Below, one piece after another: positions 1 through 7,530 of a DNA stretch of 18,467 nt. This stretch comes from Christensenella sp. UBA941 (GTDB lineage: Bacteria; Bacillota; Clostridia; Christensenellales; UBA941). A program made the translations under genes and the position numbers. The notes under the pieces are model-generated. The model was not told the DNA's origin, searched no databases, and worked only from the letters and a program-made list of their open reading frames with translations. The stretch is taken from contig DBDD01000310.1 in assembly GCA_002293365.1 (NCBI GenBank), positions 1 through 18,467 on the forward strand. The letters are read 5' to 3'. Numbering within the stretch: position 1 is the stretch's first letter; each line of letters opens with the position of its first letter.

Positions 1-1089
1 CGCAACTATATCGAGGGGCTGTTTTTAAGCTCCGCCGTCGTAAACAGCCCGGATCACACTACGGAGCTGATGCTTCGAACGCTTACATTATTACGCAAGC
101 AATATCGCTACAACGGCTACATCCACGCCAAGTGTATTCCGGGAGCCGACCCGGCGCTGATCGCGCAGGTGGGCGAGATGGTCGATAGAATAAGCGTGAA
201 TATCGAGCTGCCGAGCGAGACGAGCCTGACCTCGCTCGCGCCCGAAAAGTCCAAAAGCTCGATCTTGAAGCCGATGGGCTTTATCGCGGGCCGCTTGAAA
301 GAGACGAAAAGCGAGGCGCTCGTTTTAAGAAACGCACAAGCCTTCGCGCCGGCGGGGCACGCGACGCAGATGATTATCGGAGCGACGCCGGATACGGATT
401 TACAAATTATCCGCCTTTCCGAAGGGCTGTACAATCGCTATCAGCTTAAGCGCGTGTTTTATTCGGCGTTTCTGCCGGCCGGCGCGGATAAGAGCCTCGC
501 AGTCGCGGGGCCCGTGCCGCTACTGCGGGAACACAGGCTCTATCAAGCGGACTGGCTTTTGCGCTTTTACGGCTTCTCCGCAGGCGAGATTTTGGACGAA
601 CGCAATCCGAATTTCAACGTCTTCTTCGACCCGAAGTGCGATTGGGCGCTTCGGCATTTGGATTTATTCCCCGTGGAAATAATGCGCGCCGACAAGGAGG
701 CGCTTTTGCGCGTACCGGGCCTTGGGGTGCGTAGCGTTGAGCGCATTATAGCCGCAAGGCGCTCCGCGCCGCTTAGCTTCGAGGCGCTGAAGCGCATGGG
801 CGCCGTTATGAAGCGCGCGCAATATTTCATAACTGTCGGAGGGAAGACGCTTCATTCGCTAAAGATGGACGCCGGATTTATCGCGCAGAATCTTCTGATA
901 GGACACCGGATCAAGCCGGATGTGCGCCCCGGCGCTTCGGAACAGCTTTCGATGCTAGGCGGCGCTGGCGAGCTGCTCGCGCTGAAGGCTGGCGGAACAC
1001 AGGCATTCGCCGGATTCGGCTCGATGCCCAATATGCTCGCCGCGCCAGCGCGGGAGGCGTATGTGCAGAGCTTGACGGGGGAGCTATGA
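1..1089 (+). CDS. Radical SAM protein, putative DNA modification/repair type (5' partial)
   Basis: This is the C-terminal part of a radical SAM protein of the family annotated as 'putative DNA modification/repair radical SAM protein' (TIGR03916-type). The frame is open to the left window edge, so the start and the CxxxCxxC iron-sulfur motif lie outside; the Met codon at 70 is internal, because NYIEGLFLSSAV just before it is typical family sequence. Visible parts are the later TIM-barrel strands (GYIHAKCIPGAD, RISVNIELPSETSL) and a C-terminal helix-hairpin-helix (LLRVPGLGVRSVERIIAARR, about 710-770), a motif that usually contacts DNA. The stop overlaps the next ATG by 4 bases (ATGA), so the two proteins are translationally coupled. 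The substrate is not known for this family; the DNA-repair role rests on the HhH motif and on genomic association. Family assignment is confident, function is not. Confidence 0.86.
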   Translation, partial: RNYIEGLFLSSAVVNSPDHTTELMLRTLTLLRKQYRYNGYIHAKCIPGADPALIAQVGEMVDRISVNIELPSETSLTSLAPEKSKSSILKPMGFIAGRLKETKSEALVLRNAQAFAPAGHATQMIIGATPDTDLQIIRLSEGLYNRYQLKRVFYSAFLPAGADKSLAVAGPVPLLREHRLYQADWLLRFYGFSAGEILDERNPNFNVFFDPKCDWALRHLDLFPVEIMRADKEALLRVPGLGVRSVERIIAARRSAPLSFEALKRMGAVMKRAQYFITVGGKTLHSLKMDAGFIAQNLLIGHRIKPDVRPGASEQLSMLGGAGELLALKAGGTQAFAGFGSMPNMLAAPAREAYVQSLTGEL

Positions 1090-1856
1090 TGTTGGTCTAC
1101 GCCTACGATGGTACGTTCGAGGGCTTTTTAACGTCCGTTTTCACGGCGTACGACCTGCGTGAGTCGCCAGAACGCATCGAGAGCGGCGAGATTCAAGCGG
1201 GGCTTTTAGAGCAAACGCGCTATATAGCCGCGGATTTCGCGAAATCCGAGCGCGTACGCGCCGGTATACAAAAAAAGCTCGGCCCGCTCGCATACGAGGA
1301 CGTCTATACCGCGTTTCTAACCCCGGATTACGATAAGGCAACGGCGCTGTACCGCTACATACGGCTTGGGTTCGACGCCCTCGGGCGAAAGCTCGTCGAT
1401 CATTTTGAGGACGAGCGGGTGATGCGTATCGTTCGCATGGCCAAGCGCGTCGAGACGGAGATTCAGCATCTAAAGGGATTTATCCGCTTCAGGCTTATCG
1501 GCGGGGTCTACTATAGCGATTTTGAACCGGACAACGACATACTAGAGGTGCTCGCGCCGCATTTCGCCGAACGCTATGGGGATCAGCGCTTTATCATCGA
1601 GGATAAGCGCCGCGACAAGCTCGTCGCCTGCGAAGATGGGCGCTGGGAGTTGTATCTTTCGCCGGGGCTGGATCTTTCCGCTTTCGGCAAATCGGACGAA
1701 TCTGAATGGAGCGAAATGTGGAAGGAATTCCATAAGGCGCTAACGATTAAAGAGCGCGCGAACGCCCGCCAACAAAAGCTTATGATGCCGAAACGCTATT
1801 GGGAATACATGCTGGAAATGCATGATAGGGATAATTTGCCTGTCCGTTTTACATAG
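1086..1856 (+). CDS. DUF4130-type probable DNA metabolism protein, partner of the radical SAM protein
   Basis: The 256-residue product matches the family annotated as 'probable DNA metabolism protein' (TIGR03915/DUF4130), which is almost always encoded beside the radical SAM family found just upstream and is sometimes fused to a uracil-DNA glycosylase domain. Family landmarks in order are YDGTFEGFLTSVFTAYD at the N-terminus, TPDYDKATALYRYIRLGFDA in the middle, HLKGFIRFRLIGG followed by YYSDFEPDNDILEVLAPHF, and the C-terminal IKERANARQQKLMMPKRYWEY block. Length is usual for the family without fusion. The start overlaps the upstream stop (ATGATG); the second in-frame ATG three bases later is an equally possible start. 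No catalytic mechanism has been established that I know of. The partnership is known from co-occurrence; a joint role in base repair or modification is inference. Confidence 0.85.
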   Translation: MMLVYAYDGTFEGFLTSVFTAYDLRESPERIESGEIQAGLLEQTRYIAADFAKSERVRAGIQKKLGPLAYEDVYTAFLTPDYDKATALYRYIRLGFDALGRKLVDHFEDERVMRIVRMAKRVETEIQHLKGFIRFRLIGGVYYSDFEPDNDILEVLAPHFAERYGDQRFIIEDKRRDKLVACEDGRWELYLSPGLDLSAFGKSDESEWSEMWKEFHKALTIKERANARQQKLMMPKRYWEYMLEMHDRDNLPVRFT

Positions 1857-1873
1857 AGTTTACGCTTGGCGCG

Positions 1874-1902
1874 TTGCCTTTTTTCGCCAGATATTGTATA
1901 AT
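1874..1902 (+). promoter_or_regulatory. Sigma-A type promoter of lplA
   Basis: A -35 box TTGCCT (1874-1879) and a perfect -10 box TATAAT (1897-1902) are separated by 17 bp. The predicted start of transcription is near 1908-1910, which leaves a leader of only about 24 bases before the lplA ATG at 1933. It lies just after the DUF4130 stop and gives lplA its own transcription unit. This is the clearest promoter in the window. Confidence 0.7.
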
Positions 1903-1919
1903 ATATAAAACTATTATAT

Positions 1920-1926
1920 GGAAGGA
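1920..1926 (+). promoter_or_regulatory. Ribosome binding site deciding the lplA start
   Basis: GGAAGGA stands 6 bases before the ATG at 1933. An in-frame ATG at 1918 would put the start codon on top of this site and within about 10 bases of the predicted transcription start, so 1933 is the better start. Confidence 0.65.
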
Positions 1927-1932
1927 TATTAC

Positions 1933-2910
1933 ATGAACAAAGCGCTGACATCTTTGACGACCGACCCCTACATGAACCTTGGAAGGGAAGAGCTGCTGCT
2001 GGAGCGGCTTAAAGAGGGAGAGGTCATGCTCTACATCTGGCAGAACGCGCATACAATCGTAATCGGCAAAAACCAAAACCCTTGGCGCGAATGCGCTGTA
2101 AGCGCGCTTGAGCGCGACGAAGGAAGGCTCGCCCGGCGTTCCTCCGGAGGCGGCGCTGTTTATCACGACATGGGTAACCTGAATTTCACTTTTTTGGCCG
2201 ACAGGAATCTTTACGACGTAAAGCGCCAGCTTTCCGTAATACTCGCCGCGGTACGCTCTTTCGGCATCGCTGCGGAATTTACCGGCCGCAACGACCTAAC
2301 CGTCGACGGTAAGAAATTTTCGGGCAACGCCTTCCGTATGCTAAAAGACAGAGCGCTGCACCACGGCACGCTCCTTATCAACGCCGACATGAGCGCCGTT
2401 GCGCGGTATCTGACGGTTTCACCCGAAAAAATGCAATCCAAAGGAGTCGCTTCCGTCGCCGCGCGCGTATGCAATCTTCGCGACTACAATCCTCTTGTTT
2501 CGGTCGAAGAGATGAAAAGCGCCTTGCTTTCGGCATTTGCGGCGGAGTACGGCGAATATGAGACCATCAGCGAGTTTTCGCCCGGAGAGCTTGAGCCCTA
2601 TCGCGCGAAGTACGCCGCTTGGGAATGGCGCTTTGGCGAATCCCCAAAGTTCGACGTGCTTTTGGAGCACCGGTTCGATTGGGGCTATGTGGAAATGAAT
2701 TTAAAGCTAAGCGCCGGGCGTATAGATAGTGCGCAGGTATTTTCCGACGCGATGGATGAAGCGTTTATCGGCGCTATCGGCGCGCGCCTTGTAAATATCC
2801 CGTTTCATTCCGAAGAGCTTGCCCGCGCGGTATCCGAACTCGACGTTGAGCGCGAAACGTCGCCGCACAGAGCCGCGCTTGCCGAATGGCTGCTCTCGAA
2901 AGGATTTTAG
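1933..2910 (+). CDS. lplA: Lipoate-protein ligase A
   Basis: LplA activates free lipoate with ATP to lipoyl-AMP and transfers it to a lysine of lipoyl domains (GcvH, E2 subunits of 2-oxoacid dehydrogenases) in the cytoplasm. The 325-residue product has the full bacterial two-domain layout. The RRSSGGGAVYHDMGNLNFTF lipoate/AMP-binding motif (about residues 65-85) comes first, then GRNDLTVDGKKFSGNAF with the catalytic lysine (K128 of KKFSGNAF, equivalent to K133 of E. coli LplA), then HHGTLLINADM. The C-terminal accessory domain holds the WEWRFGESPKFD block. The start at 1933 is chosen from its Shine-Dalgarno site and nearby promoter. It is transcribed ahead of the glycogen cluster but separated by about 150 bp and looks functionally independent; no lipoylated substrate gene is present here. 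Confidence 0.95.
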   Translation: MNKALTSLTTDPYMNLGREELLLERLKEGEVMLYIWQNAHTIVIGKNQNPWRECAVSALERDEGRLARRSSGGGAVYHDMGNLNFTFLADRNLYDVKRQLSVILAAVRSFGIAAEFTGRNDLTVDGKKFSGNAFRMLKDRALHHGTLLINADMSAVARYLTVSPEKMQSKGVASVAARVCNLRDYNPLVSVEEMKSALLSAFAAEYGEYETISEFSPGELEPYRAKYAAWEWRFGESPKFDVLLEHRFDWGYVEMNLKLSAGRIDSAQVFSDAMDEAFIGAIGARLVNIPFHSEELARAVSELDVERETSPHRAALAEWLLSKGF

Positions 2911-2934
2911 GCATCTCCGCCGCGGCAAAGGCGT

Positions 2935-3059
2935 TATGATACAAAAAGTTTACTAGATGTAGCTGTAAGCTGAAGGAAAAGGTTCAGCAAGTGGTGAATA
3001 TTACCAACAAGAGATGTGCCGGTCGCGTTTTGCCGTAATCCTCAAAAGGAGGCGCAAAG
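2935..3059 (+). promoter_or_regulatory. Candidate promoter and structured leader of the glycogen cluster
   Basis: The 149-bp gap before glgB holds a -10-like TATGAT (2935-2940) without a convincing -35. Beyond it lie several small hairpins: GCTGAA/TTCAGC (2969-2974 with 2983-2988), TGGTGA/TTACCA (2992-2997 with 3001-3006), and TCCT/AGGA (3039-3042 with 3047-3050). The last of these would pair part of the Shine-Dalgarno sequence. I could not match the segment to a riboswitch consensus that I know. The structures are short and may be chance; a regulatory leader for glg expression is a guess. Confidence 0.3.
3046..3052 (+). promoter_or_regulatory. Strong ribosome binding site of the glgB-like gene
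   Basis: A perfect AAGGAGG lies 7 bases before the ATG at 3060 and fixes the start. The quality of this site argues that the gene is translated well, even though its product appears catalytically dead. Confidence 0.75.
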
Positions 3060-4943
3060 ATGGGCCCCGGACTTAGCGATGTGGAGCTATTATCGTTTCA
3101 CGAAGGCAAGAATTTTGAGCTATACAAGCATCTTGGCGCAAACCGCTTGGAAAGCGACGCGTCTCTTTGCAGTTTTGGCGTATGGGCCCCGAACGCGAAA
3201 AGCGTCTCTGTCGTCGGGGATTTTAACGGTTGGGATCCGAAGCGCAATCCTATGACGCTTCGCGGTAATATGGGCGTTTGGGAGGCCTTTATTCCGGGCC
3301 TTAGAAAAGGCGAGCTCTACAAATATTATGTCGTACAGGCGAGCGGTGCGGCCGTATATAAGGGCGATCCGCTTGCGCTGTATTCGGAGCTAAGGCCAAA
3401 AACCGCGTCCATGGTTTGGGATTTGGGCGGTTTTGAATGGAATGACGCGGAGTTTCTGGAACGCCGGGGGAATACATTGCACGAACCCATTAGCATCTAT
3501 GAGGTTCACGCCGGTTCCTGGAAGCGCGCGTCCTACCACAATCTCGCGGACGAGCTCGTGCCCTACGTATCCGGCCTGGGGTATACGCATATTCAATTCA
3601 TGCCGCTTTGCGAACATGTGCTGGACGCTTCCTGGGGATATCAGTCTACGGGCTTTTATAGCGCGACGTCGCGCTTTGGAGAGCCTTCCGGCCTCAAATA
3701 TCTTATAAACAAGTGCCATTTGGCCGGTATCGGCGTTATCATGGACTGGGTGAGCGCCTATCTGCCCTACGACGAGCACGGGCTGCGCCTTTTCGACGGT
3801 ACGGCGCTTTACGAACCGGAAAATTTCCGCGAACCCAACCACTTCGGCACGACGCCGTTCGACTTTGACAAGCCCGAGGTGCGTTCGTTTTTGCTTTCAA
3901 ACGCGTTGTTTTGGCTTAGGGAATACCATGTGGACGGCCTGCATATATCCAATGTTTCCGCGATGCTCTATCCGGCGTATGGGAGCCGCGAGGAAACGCT
4001 GTTTGAGGACGACGGCCGCAGTCATGGGGCCGTATGCTTCTTTACAGACTTGTACGACGCCGTAAAGGCGGAATTTCCCGGCGCGATTCTTACCGGGGCC
4101 GAATTCAGCTCCCTAAATGGCATAACAAGGCAGCCGCACAGCGAGGGCTTGGGCCTAAGCTACAAATGGGACGGCGGCTTCGCGAAGGATATGCTCGAAT
4201 ACATGCGGCTCGACCCCGATTACCGCAAATGGCACCATAAAAAGCTTACGGCCTCTATGATGACGGCGTTTCACGACAATAGGATCCTGCCGCTGTCGCA
4301 TGCCGAAACGGTGCATGGCCGGCGTTCGCTGCTCGATCAAATGCCGGGCGGCTACGACCATAAATTCGATCAGCTTCGCCTGCTTTATGCGTATATGTTC
4401 GCGTATCCCGGCAAAAAGCTCATGTTTATGGGTGGCGAGTTTGCGCAATTTAACGAGTGGCATTACGATAGGCCCCTCGATTGGATGCTGCTCGACTTTC
4501 AAAAACACGCTGCTATGAAACAGTTTGTTTCAGACCTTAACGGCTTTTATAAAGGTACGCCTGCGTTTTATGCTCAGGACGATACCTGGGGCGGCTTTCG
4601 CTGGCTTAGCGTCAACGACGAAATCCACTCCATAATCGCTTTCGCCCGGGTGGTGGAGCGCTCGAACGGGGCCGACGAGCTCGTAGCGTGTATTTTTAAC
4701 TTCAATCCGAACTCTTATGACGCTTACCGCGTCGGCGTATCCGACGCGGGTATATACGAAGTGGCGCTCAACAGCGCGTACATCAAATACGGCGGCGCTG
4801 AAGAGGAAAAGCCCATACGCTACGTAGCGCAGCCGGTAAGCTGGAATGAAAAACGATTTTCGATCGTTGTGCGCGTGCCGGCGTACGGCGCGCTCTATCT
4901 AAACAGGATTTCGCTTTTGGAAGACGAGGCGTTGGCCGAATAG
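3060..4943 (+). CDS. Glycogen branching enzyme homologue with lost catalytic residues (GlgB-like pseudoenzyme)
   Basis: The 627-residue product has the complete GlgB layout: a CBM48 domain (about 35-125, FGVWAPNAKSVSVVGDFNGW), a GH13 barrel (about 140-500, from EPISIYEVHAGSWKR) and a C-terminal beta domain. GlgB normally cuts alpha-1,4 chains and re-attaches them by alpha-1,6 bonds. Here the active site is stripped. Region I reads DWVSAYLP (Asp229 kept, His of DWVPGHF now Tyr234). Region II reads DGLHISNVSAM where E. coli has DALRVDAVASM (Arg403 to His295, nucleophile Asp405 to Ser297). Region IV reads LPLSHAETVHG (His414 kept, Asp526 to Ala415). The region III acid/base Glu is kept (Glu348 in TGAEFSS). 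The frame is intact, with a strong RBS and well-kept surrounding family sequence, so it is not a decaying gene. It is the first gene of the glycogen cluster, 47 bp before glgC. A binding, scaffolding or regulatory role is inference. Confidence 0.9.
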   Translation: MGPGLSDVELLSFHEGKNFELYKHLGANRLESDASLCSFGVWAPNAKSVSVVGDFNGWDPKRNPMTLRGNMGVWEAFIPGLRKGELYKYYVVQASGAAVYKGDPLALYSELRPKTASMVWDLGGFEWNDAEFLERRGNTLHEPISIYEVHAGSWKRASYHNLADELVPYVSGLGYTHIQFMPLCEHVLDASWGYQSTGFYSATSRFGEPSGLKYLINKCHLAGIGVIMDWVSAYLPYDEHGLRLFDGTALYEPENFREPNHFGTTPFDFDKPEVRSFLLSNALFWLREYHVDGLHISNVSAMLYPAYGSREETLFEDDGRSHGAVCFFTDLYDAVKAEFPGAILTGAEFSSLNGITRQPHSEGLGLSYKWDGGFAKDMLEYMRLDPDYRKWHHKKLTASMMTAFHDNRILPLSHAETVHGRRSLLDQMPGGYDHKFDQLRLLYAYMFAYPGKKLMFMGGEFAQFNEWHYDRPLDWMLLDFQKHAAMKQFVSDLNGFYKGTPAFYAQDDTWGGFRWLSVNDEIHSIIAFARVVERSNGADELVACIFNFNPNSYDAYRVGVSDAGIYEVALNSAYIKYGGAEEEKPIRYVAQPVSWNEKRFSIVVRVPAYGALYLNRISLLEDEALAE

Positions 4944-4990
4944 GGCGCAAGCCTAAAGGACCGACAGCATTTTAGTGAGGTGTCAGGATT

Positions 4991-6235
4991 ATGGTTGAAA
5001 AAAACATTATCGCCATGCTGCTCGCCGGCGGACAAGGGAGCCGGCTTCACGTGCTTACTGAAAAAGTAGCGAAGCCGGCAGTGCCTTTCGGCGGCAAGTA
5101 CCGAATCATCGATTTCCCTCTATCAAACTGCGTAAACTCGGATATCGACACCGTGGGCGTGCTAACCCAATATCAGCCGCTCGAGCTAAACTCCTATATA
5201 GGCAACGGCCAGCCCTGGGACTTAGACCGCAACGCCGGCGGCGTTTACGTGCTGCCGCCATATGTAAAGGGCAAGCACGGCGAATGGTATTCCGGCACGG
5301 CGAACGCCATCTACCAGAACGTCGGGTTTGTCGACCAATATTCGCCTAAATACGTTTTGATCCTATCGGGCGACCATATTTACAAGATGAACTATTCCAA
5401 GATGCTCAAGCGCCATATCGACATGGACGCCGACGCGACCATCGCCGTAATCGAGGTGCCGATGCAGGAGGCGTCGCGCTTTGGCATCATGAATACGGAC
5501 TCCGCGGGGCGCGTGCAAAGCTTCGAGGAAAAACCCAAGCGCCCCAAAAGCAATCTGGCCTCGATGGGCATCTATATATTTAGCTGGGAAAAGCTGAAAA
5601 GCTATCTGAAGGCGGATTTTGAAGACAAGGCTTCCACCAACGACTTTGGCCACGACGTCATTCCGGCAATGCTAGCCGCGGGCGAAAAGCTCGTGACGCA
5701 TCCTTTTGCCGGCTATTGGAAAGATGTCGGCACAATCGAAAGCCTTTGGCAAGCCAATATGGATCTTTTAGAAACGCCTCCCGCGCTCGATTTATACGAC
5801 CCGACATGGCGCATCTACAGCCGCAATCCAATACGCCCCCCGCACTATATAGCGGACGGCGCGAGCGTACACGGTTCCATCGTTACGGAGGGCTGCGACG
5901 TATTCGGCGAGGTGCGGCGCAGCGTTCTATTTTCCAGCGTAATAATTGAGAAGGGCGCGACGGTGATCGATTCGATCATCATGCCCGGCGCTATTATACG
6001 CGCAGGCGCTCGCGTGGTAAAGTCCATTCTCGCCGAGCGCGTCGAAATCGGGCCGGGTGCGGGGGTCGGTGAGCCGCCCATGCTATCCGAGACGATGGAT
6101 CTTACATTGCCCGAAAACGACGGTATTACGCTCATCGGAGAAGATACGTTTGTCGAAGCCGGCGCGCATATACCAGCCGGGCGGATAGTAAAAGCAGCGC
6201 GTGTTGCGGCGGAAAGGAGCGAGAGCGCATCATGA
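4991..6235 (+). CDS. glgC: Glucose-1-phosphate adenylyltransferase, catalytic subunit
   Basis: GlgC makes ADP-glucose and PPi from ATP and glucose-1-phosphate, the committed step of bacterial glycogen synthesis, in the cytoplasm. The 414-residue product has the full signature: the N-terminal LLAGGQGSRL loop with VAKPAVPFGGKYRIIDFPLS (about 10-45), the YSGTANAIYQN segment, LILSGDHIYKMNY with the metal-binding Asp, SFEEKPKRPKSNLASMGIY, and YWKDVGTIESLWQANMDLL. A left-handed beta-helix domain with hexapeptide repeats follows from about residue 290. A GTGAGGTG ribosome binding site (4975-4982) lies 8 bases before the ATG. The stop overlaps the glgD start by 4 bases (ATGA), so the two subunits are made together. 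All catalytic motifs appear intact. Confidence 0.96.
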   Translation: MVEKNIIAMLLAGGQGSRLHVLTEKVAKPAVPFGGKYRIIDFPLSNCVNSDIDTVGVLTQYQPLELNSYIGNGQPWDLDRNAGGVYVLPPYVKGKHGEWYSGTANAIYQNVGFVDQYSPKYVLILSGDHIYKMNYSKMLKRHIDMDADATIAVIEVPMQEASRFGIMNTDSAGRVQSFEEKPKRPKSNLASMGIYIFSWEKLKSYLKADFEDKASTNDFGHDVIPAMLAAGEKLVTHPFAGYWKDVGTIESLWQANMDLLETPPALDLYDPTWRIYSRNPIRPPHYIADGASVHGSIVTEGCDVFGEVRRSVLFSSVIIEKGATVIDSIIMPGAIIRAGARVVKSILAERVEIGPGAGVGEPPMLSETMDLTLPENDGITLIGEDTFVEAGAHIPAGRIVKAARVAAERSESAS

Positions 6236-7359
6236 GAAAAAACGCTTTCGGATTAGTTTATACCGGCGAATCAAATTTAAGCTTAAAGGATTTGACGTAT
6301 TCGCGCTCCGTGGCGGCGGTGCCTTTTGGAGGCCGCTACCGGGCGATAGACTTTACGCTGTCCAACCTGGTTAATTCCGGCATTACAAACGTCGGCATCA
6401 TAGCCCAGCGCAACTACCATTCCTTAATGGATCATCTCGGCAGCGGTAAGGAGTGGGATTTGCATAGAAAGCGCGACGGTCTGTTCATATTGCCGCCGTT
6501 CGTTACAAAAGACAACACCGGCCTCTACAGAGGCACTGTGGACGCGCTAAAGAGCTGCATGGGCTATATCCGCCGTTCGTCCCAGCGCTACTGTATTTTT
6601 ACGGGCAGCCACACGATTTTCAACATGTCGTTTGACGCTATGATCGAAAGGCATATCGAGACCGGCGCGGATATTACGGTTTTGTACAACCAGGAAGGGG
6701 AGGTCTACGACCAAGAGGAGCATTTCGAGGACGTCCGCTTCGTCTTCGACGAATCGGGGCGCGCGCAAATGATGGAAATCGACGCGTTCCGGCCCAAGAG
6801 CGATTTGATCTCGATGGACACGTATATTATCGAAAAGACGCTGTTGGAATATCTCGTTGAAGAATGCGTAACGCGCGGCACATACGATTTTGTGCGCGAT
6901 ATTTTATTCAAGAAGCTCGATACGCTTAAGCTAATGGGATTCCGCTACGACGGCTTTGTCGCCAGGCTCAATTCGCTTACGAGCTACTTCCGCCATACTA
7001 TGCAGCTATTGGAAACGGACGTGAGGCGCGACCTGTTTTCAGAGGGCAGCCCCGTCTATACCAAGGTCAAAGACGAAGTGCCCGCAAAATACATGGAAGC
7101 CGCTAAGGCTACCAACAGCATTGTCGCCGACGGTTGCGTCATCGAAGGCGAAATCGAAAATTGCGTACTGTTCAGGGGCGTACACATTGCCAAGGGCGCG
7201 AGCGTGAAGAACTGTATCATCATGCAGAACAGTGAGATAATGGAGAACGCGTCGCTCCAATACGTAATCCTCGATAAGTCCGTGATCGTTAAACGCGACA
7301 GGCGTATGATCGGGCACCCGAGTTTCCCGGTGATCATACGCAAGAACGCTGTGATTTAG
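6232..7359 (+). CDS. glgD: Glucose-1-phosphate adenylyltransferase, GlgD regulatory subunit
   Basis: GlgD is the second subunit of the Firmicutes-type ADP-glucose pyrophosphorylase; in characterised systems it is poorly active alone and raises or modulates GlgC activity in a heterotetramer. The 375-residue product has the same fold as GlgC but lacks the GGxGxRL nucleotide loop: the N-terminus reads FGLVYTGESNLSLKDLTYSR instead. Family hallmarks are VPFGGRYRAIDFTLSNLVNS, SLMDHLGSGKEWDLHRKRDG and FILPPF, plus a C-terminal hexapeptide-repeat domain (about 285-350). ATGA overlap with glgC indicates coupled translation. It ends just before an inverted-repeat element that separates it from glgA. 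Confidence 0.94.
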   Translation: MRKNAFGLVYTGESNLSLKDLTYSRSVAAVPFGGRYRAIDFTLSNLVNSGITNVGIIAQRNYHSLMDHLGSGKEWDLHRKRDGLFILPPFVTKDNTGLYRGTVDALKSCMGYIRRSSQRYCIFTGSHTIFNMSFDAMIERHIETGADITVLYNQEGEVYDQEEHFEDVRFVFDESGRAQMMEIDAFRPKSDLISMDTYIIEKTLLEYLVEECVTRGTYDFVRDILFKKLDTLKLMGFRYDGFVARLNSLTSYFRHTMQLLETDVRRDLFSEGSPVYTKVKDEVPAKYMEAAKATNSIVADGCVIEGEIENCVLFRGVHIAKGASVKNCIIMQNSEIMENASLQYVILDKSVIVKRDRRMIGHPSFPVIIRKNAVI

Positions 7360-7366
7360 TTTACTA

Positions 7367-7442
7367 GTAGGGGCGGATGGCGATCCGCCCGCAGAGAAGC
7401 AGTTAATCCGCGACCGACGGTCGGATTGCCATCCGCCCCTAC
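7367..7442. repeat. GTAGGGG-ended inverted-repeat element, copy A
   Basis: A 76-bp element between glgD and glgA has inverted ends: GTAGGGGCGGATGGC at 7367-7381 and its complement ending CCCCTAC at 7442, with 20 of the 21 outermost bases matching. Each arm is also a hairpin on its own: GGGCGGAT/ATCCGCCC around a 4-base loop (7371-7390) on the left, and a similar hairpin with one mismatch (7419-7438) on the right. It contains no coding capacity, so any movement would need a transposase from elsewhere. It lies within the predicted glg transcript and could fold as RNA. Confidence 0.75.
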
Positions 7443-7469
7443 ATGATTTCGGATTAATCGTTGAAGGTT

Positions 7470-7496
7470 ACGGACGCGATATATCGCGTCCCTACA
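7470..7496. repeat. Solo right arm related to the GTAGGGG-ended elements
   Basis: A perfect 20-bp palindrome, GGACGCGATATATCGCGTCC (7472-7491), is followed by CTACA. This is the layout of the right arm of the neighbouring element (hairpin, then CCTACA) with a different hairpin sequence and no matching left arm nearby. It ends 18 bases before the glgA ribosome binding site. Confidence 0.55.
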
Positions 7497-7530
7497 AGGT
7501 TTTCGTCCGTATGTAAGGGAGGTTAGTCAA

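Noticed and set aside
1867..1889. Intrinsic terminator after the DUF4130 gene (short GGC/GCC stem plus six T)
   Set aside because: The stem is only 3-4 bp with a wobble, and the segment overlaps the well-formed -35 box of the lplA promoter.
2941..3059. A known riboswitch upstream of the glgB-like gene
   Set aside because: I compared it from memory with common classes (c-di-GMP, c-di-AMP, THF, ZTP, SAM, T-box) and saw no convincing consensus core.
6232..7359. Loss of the GGxGxRL loop in GlgD as a new pseudoenzyme
   Set aside because: Loss of this loop is the normal state of GlgD in Firmicutes, so it is not new.
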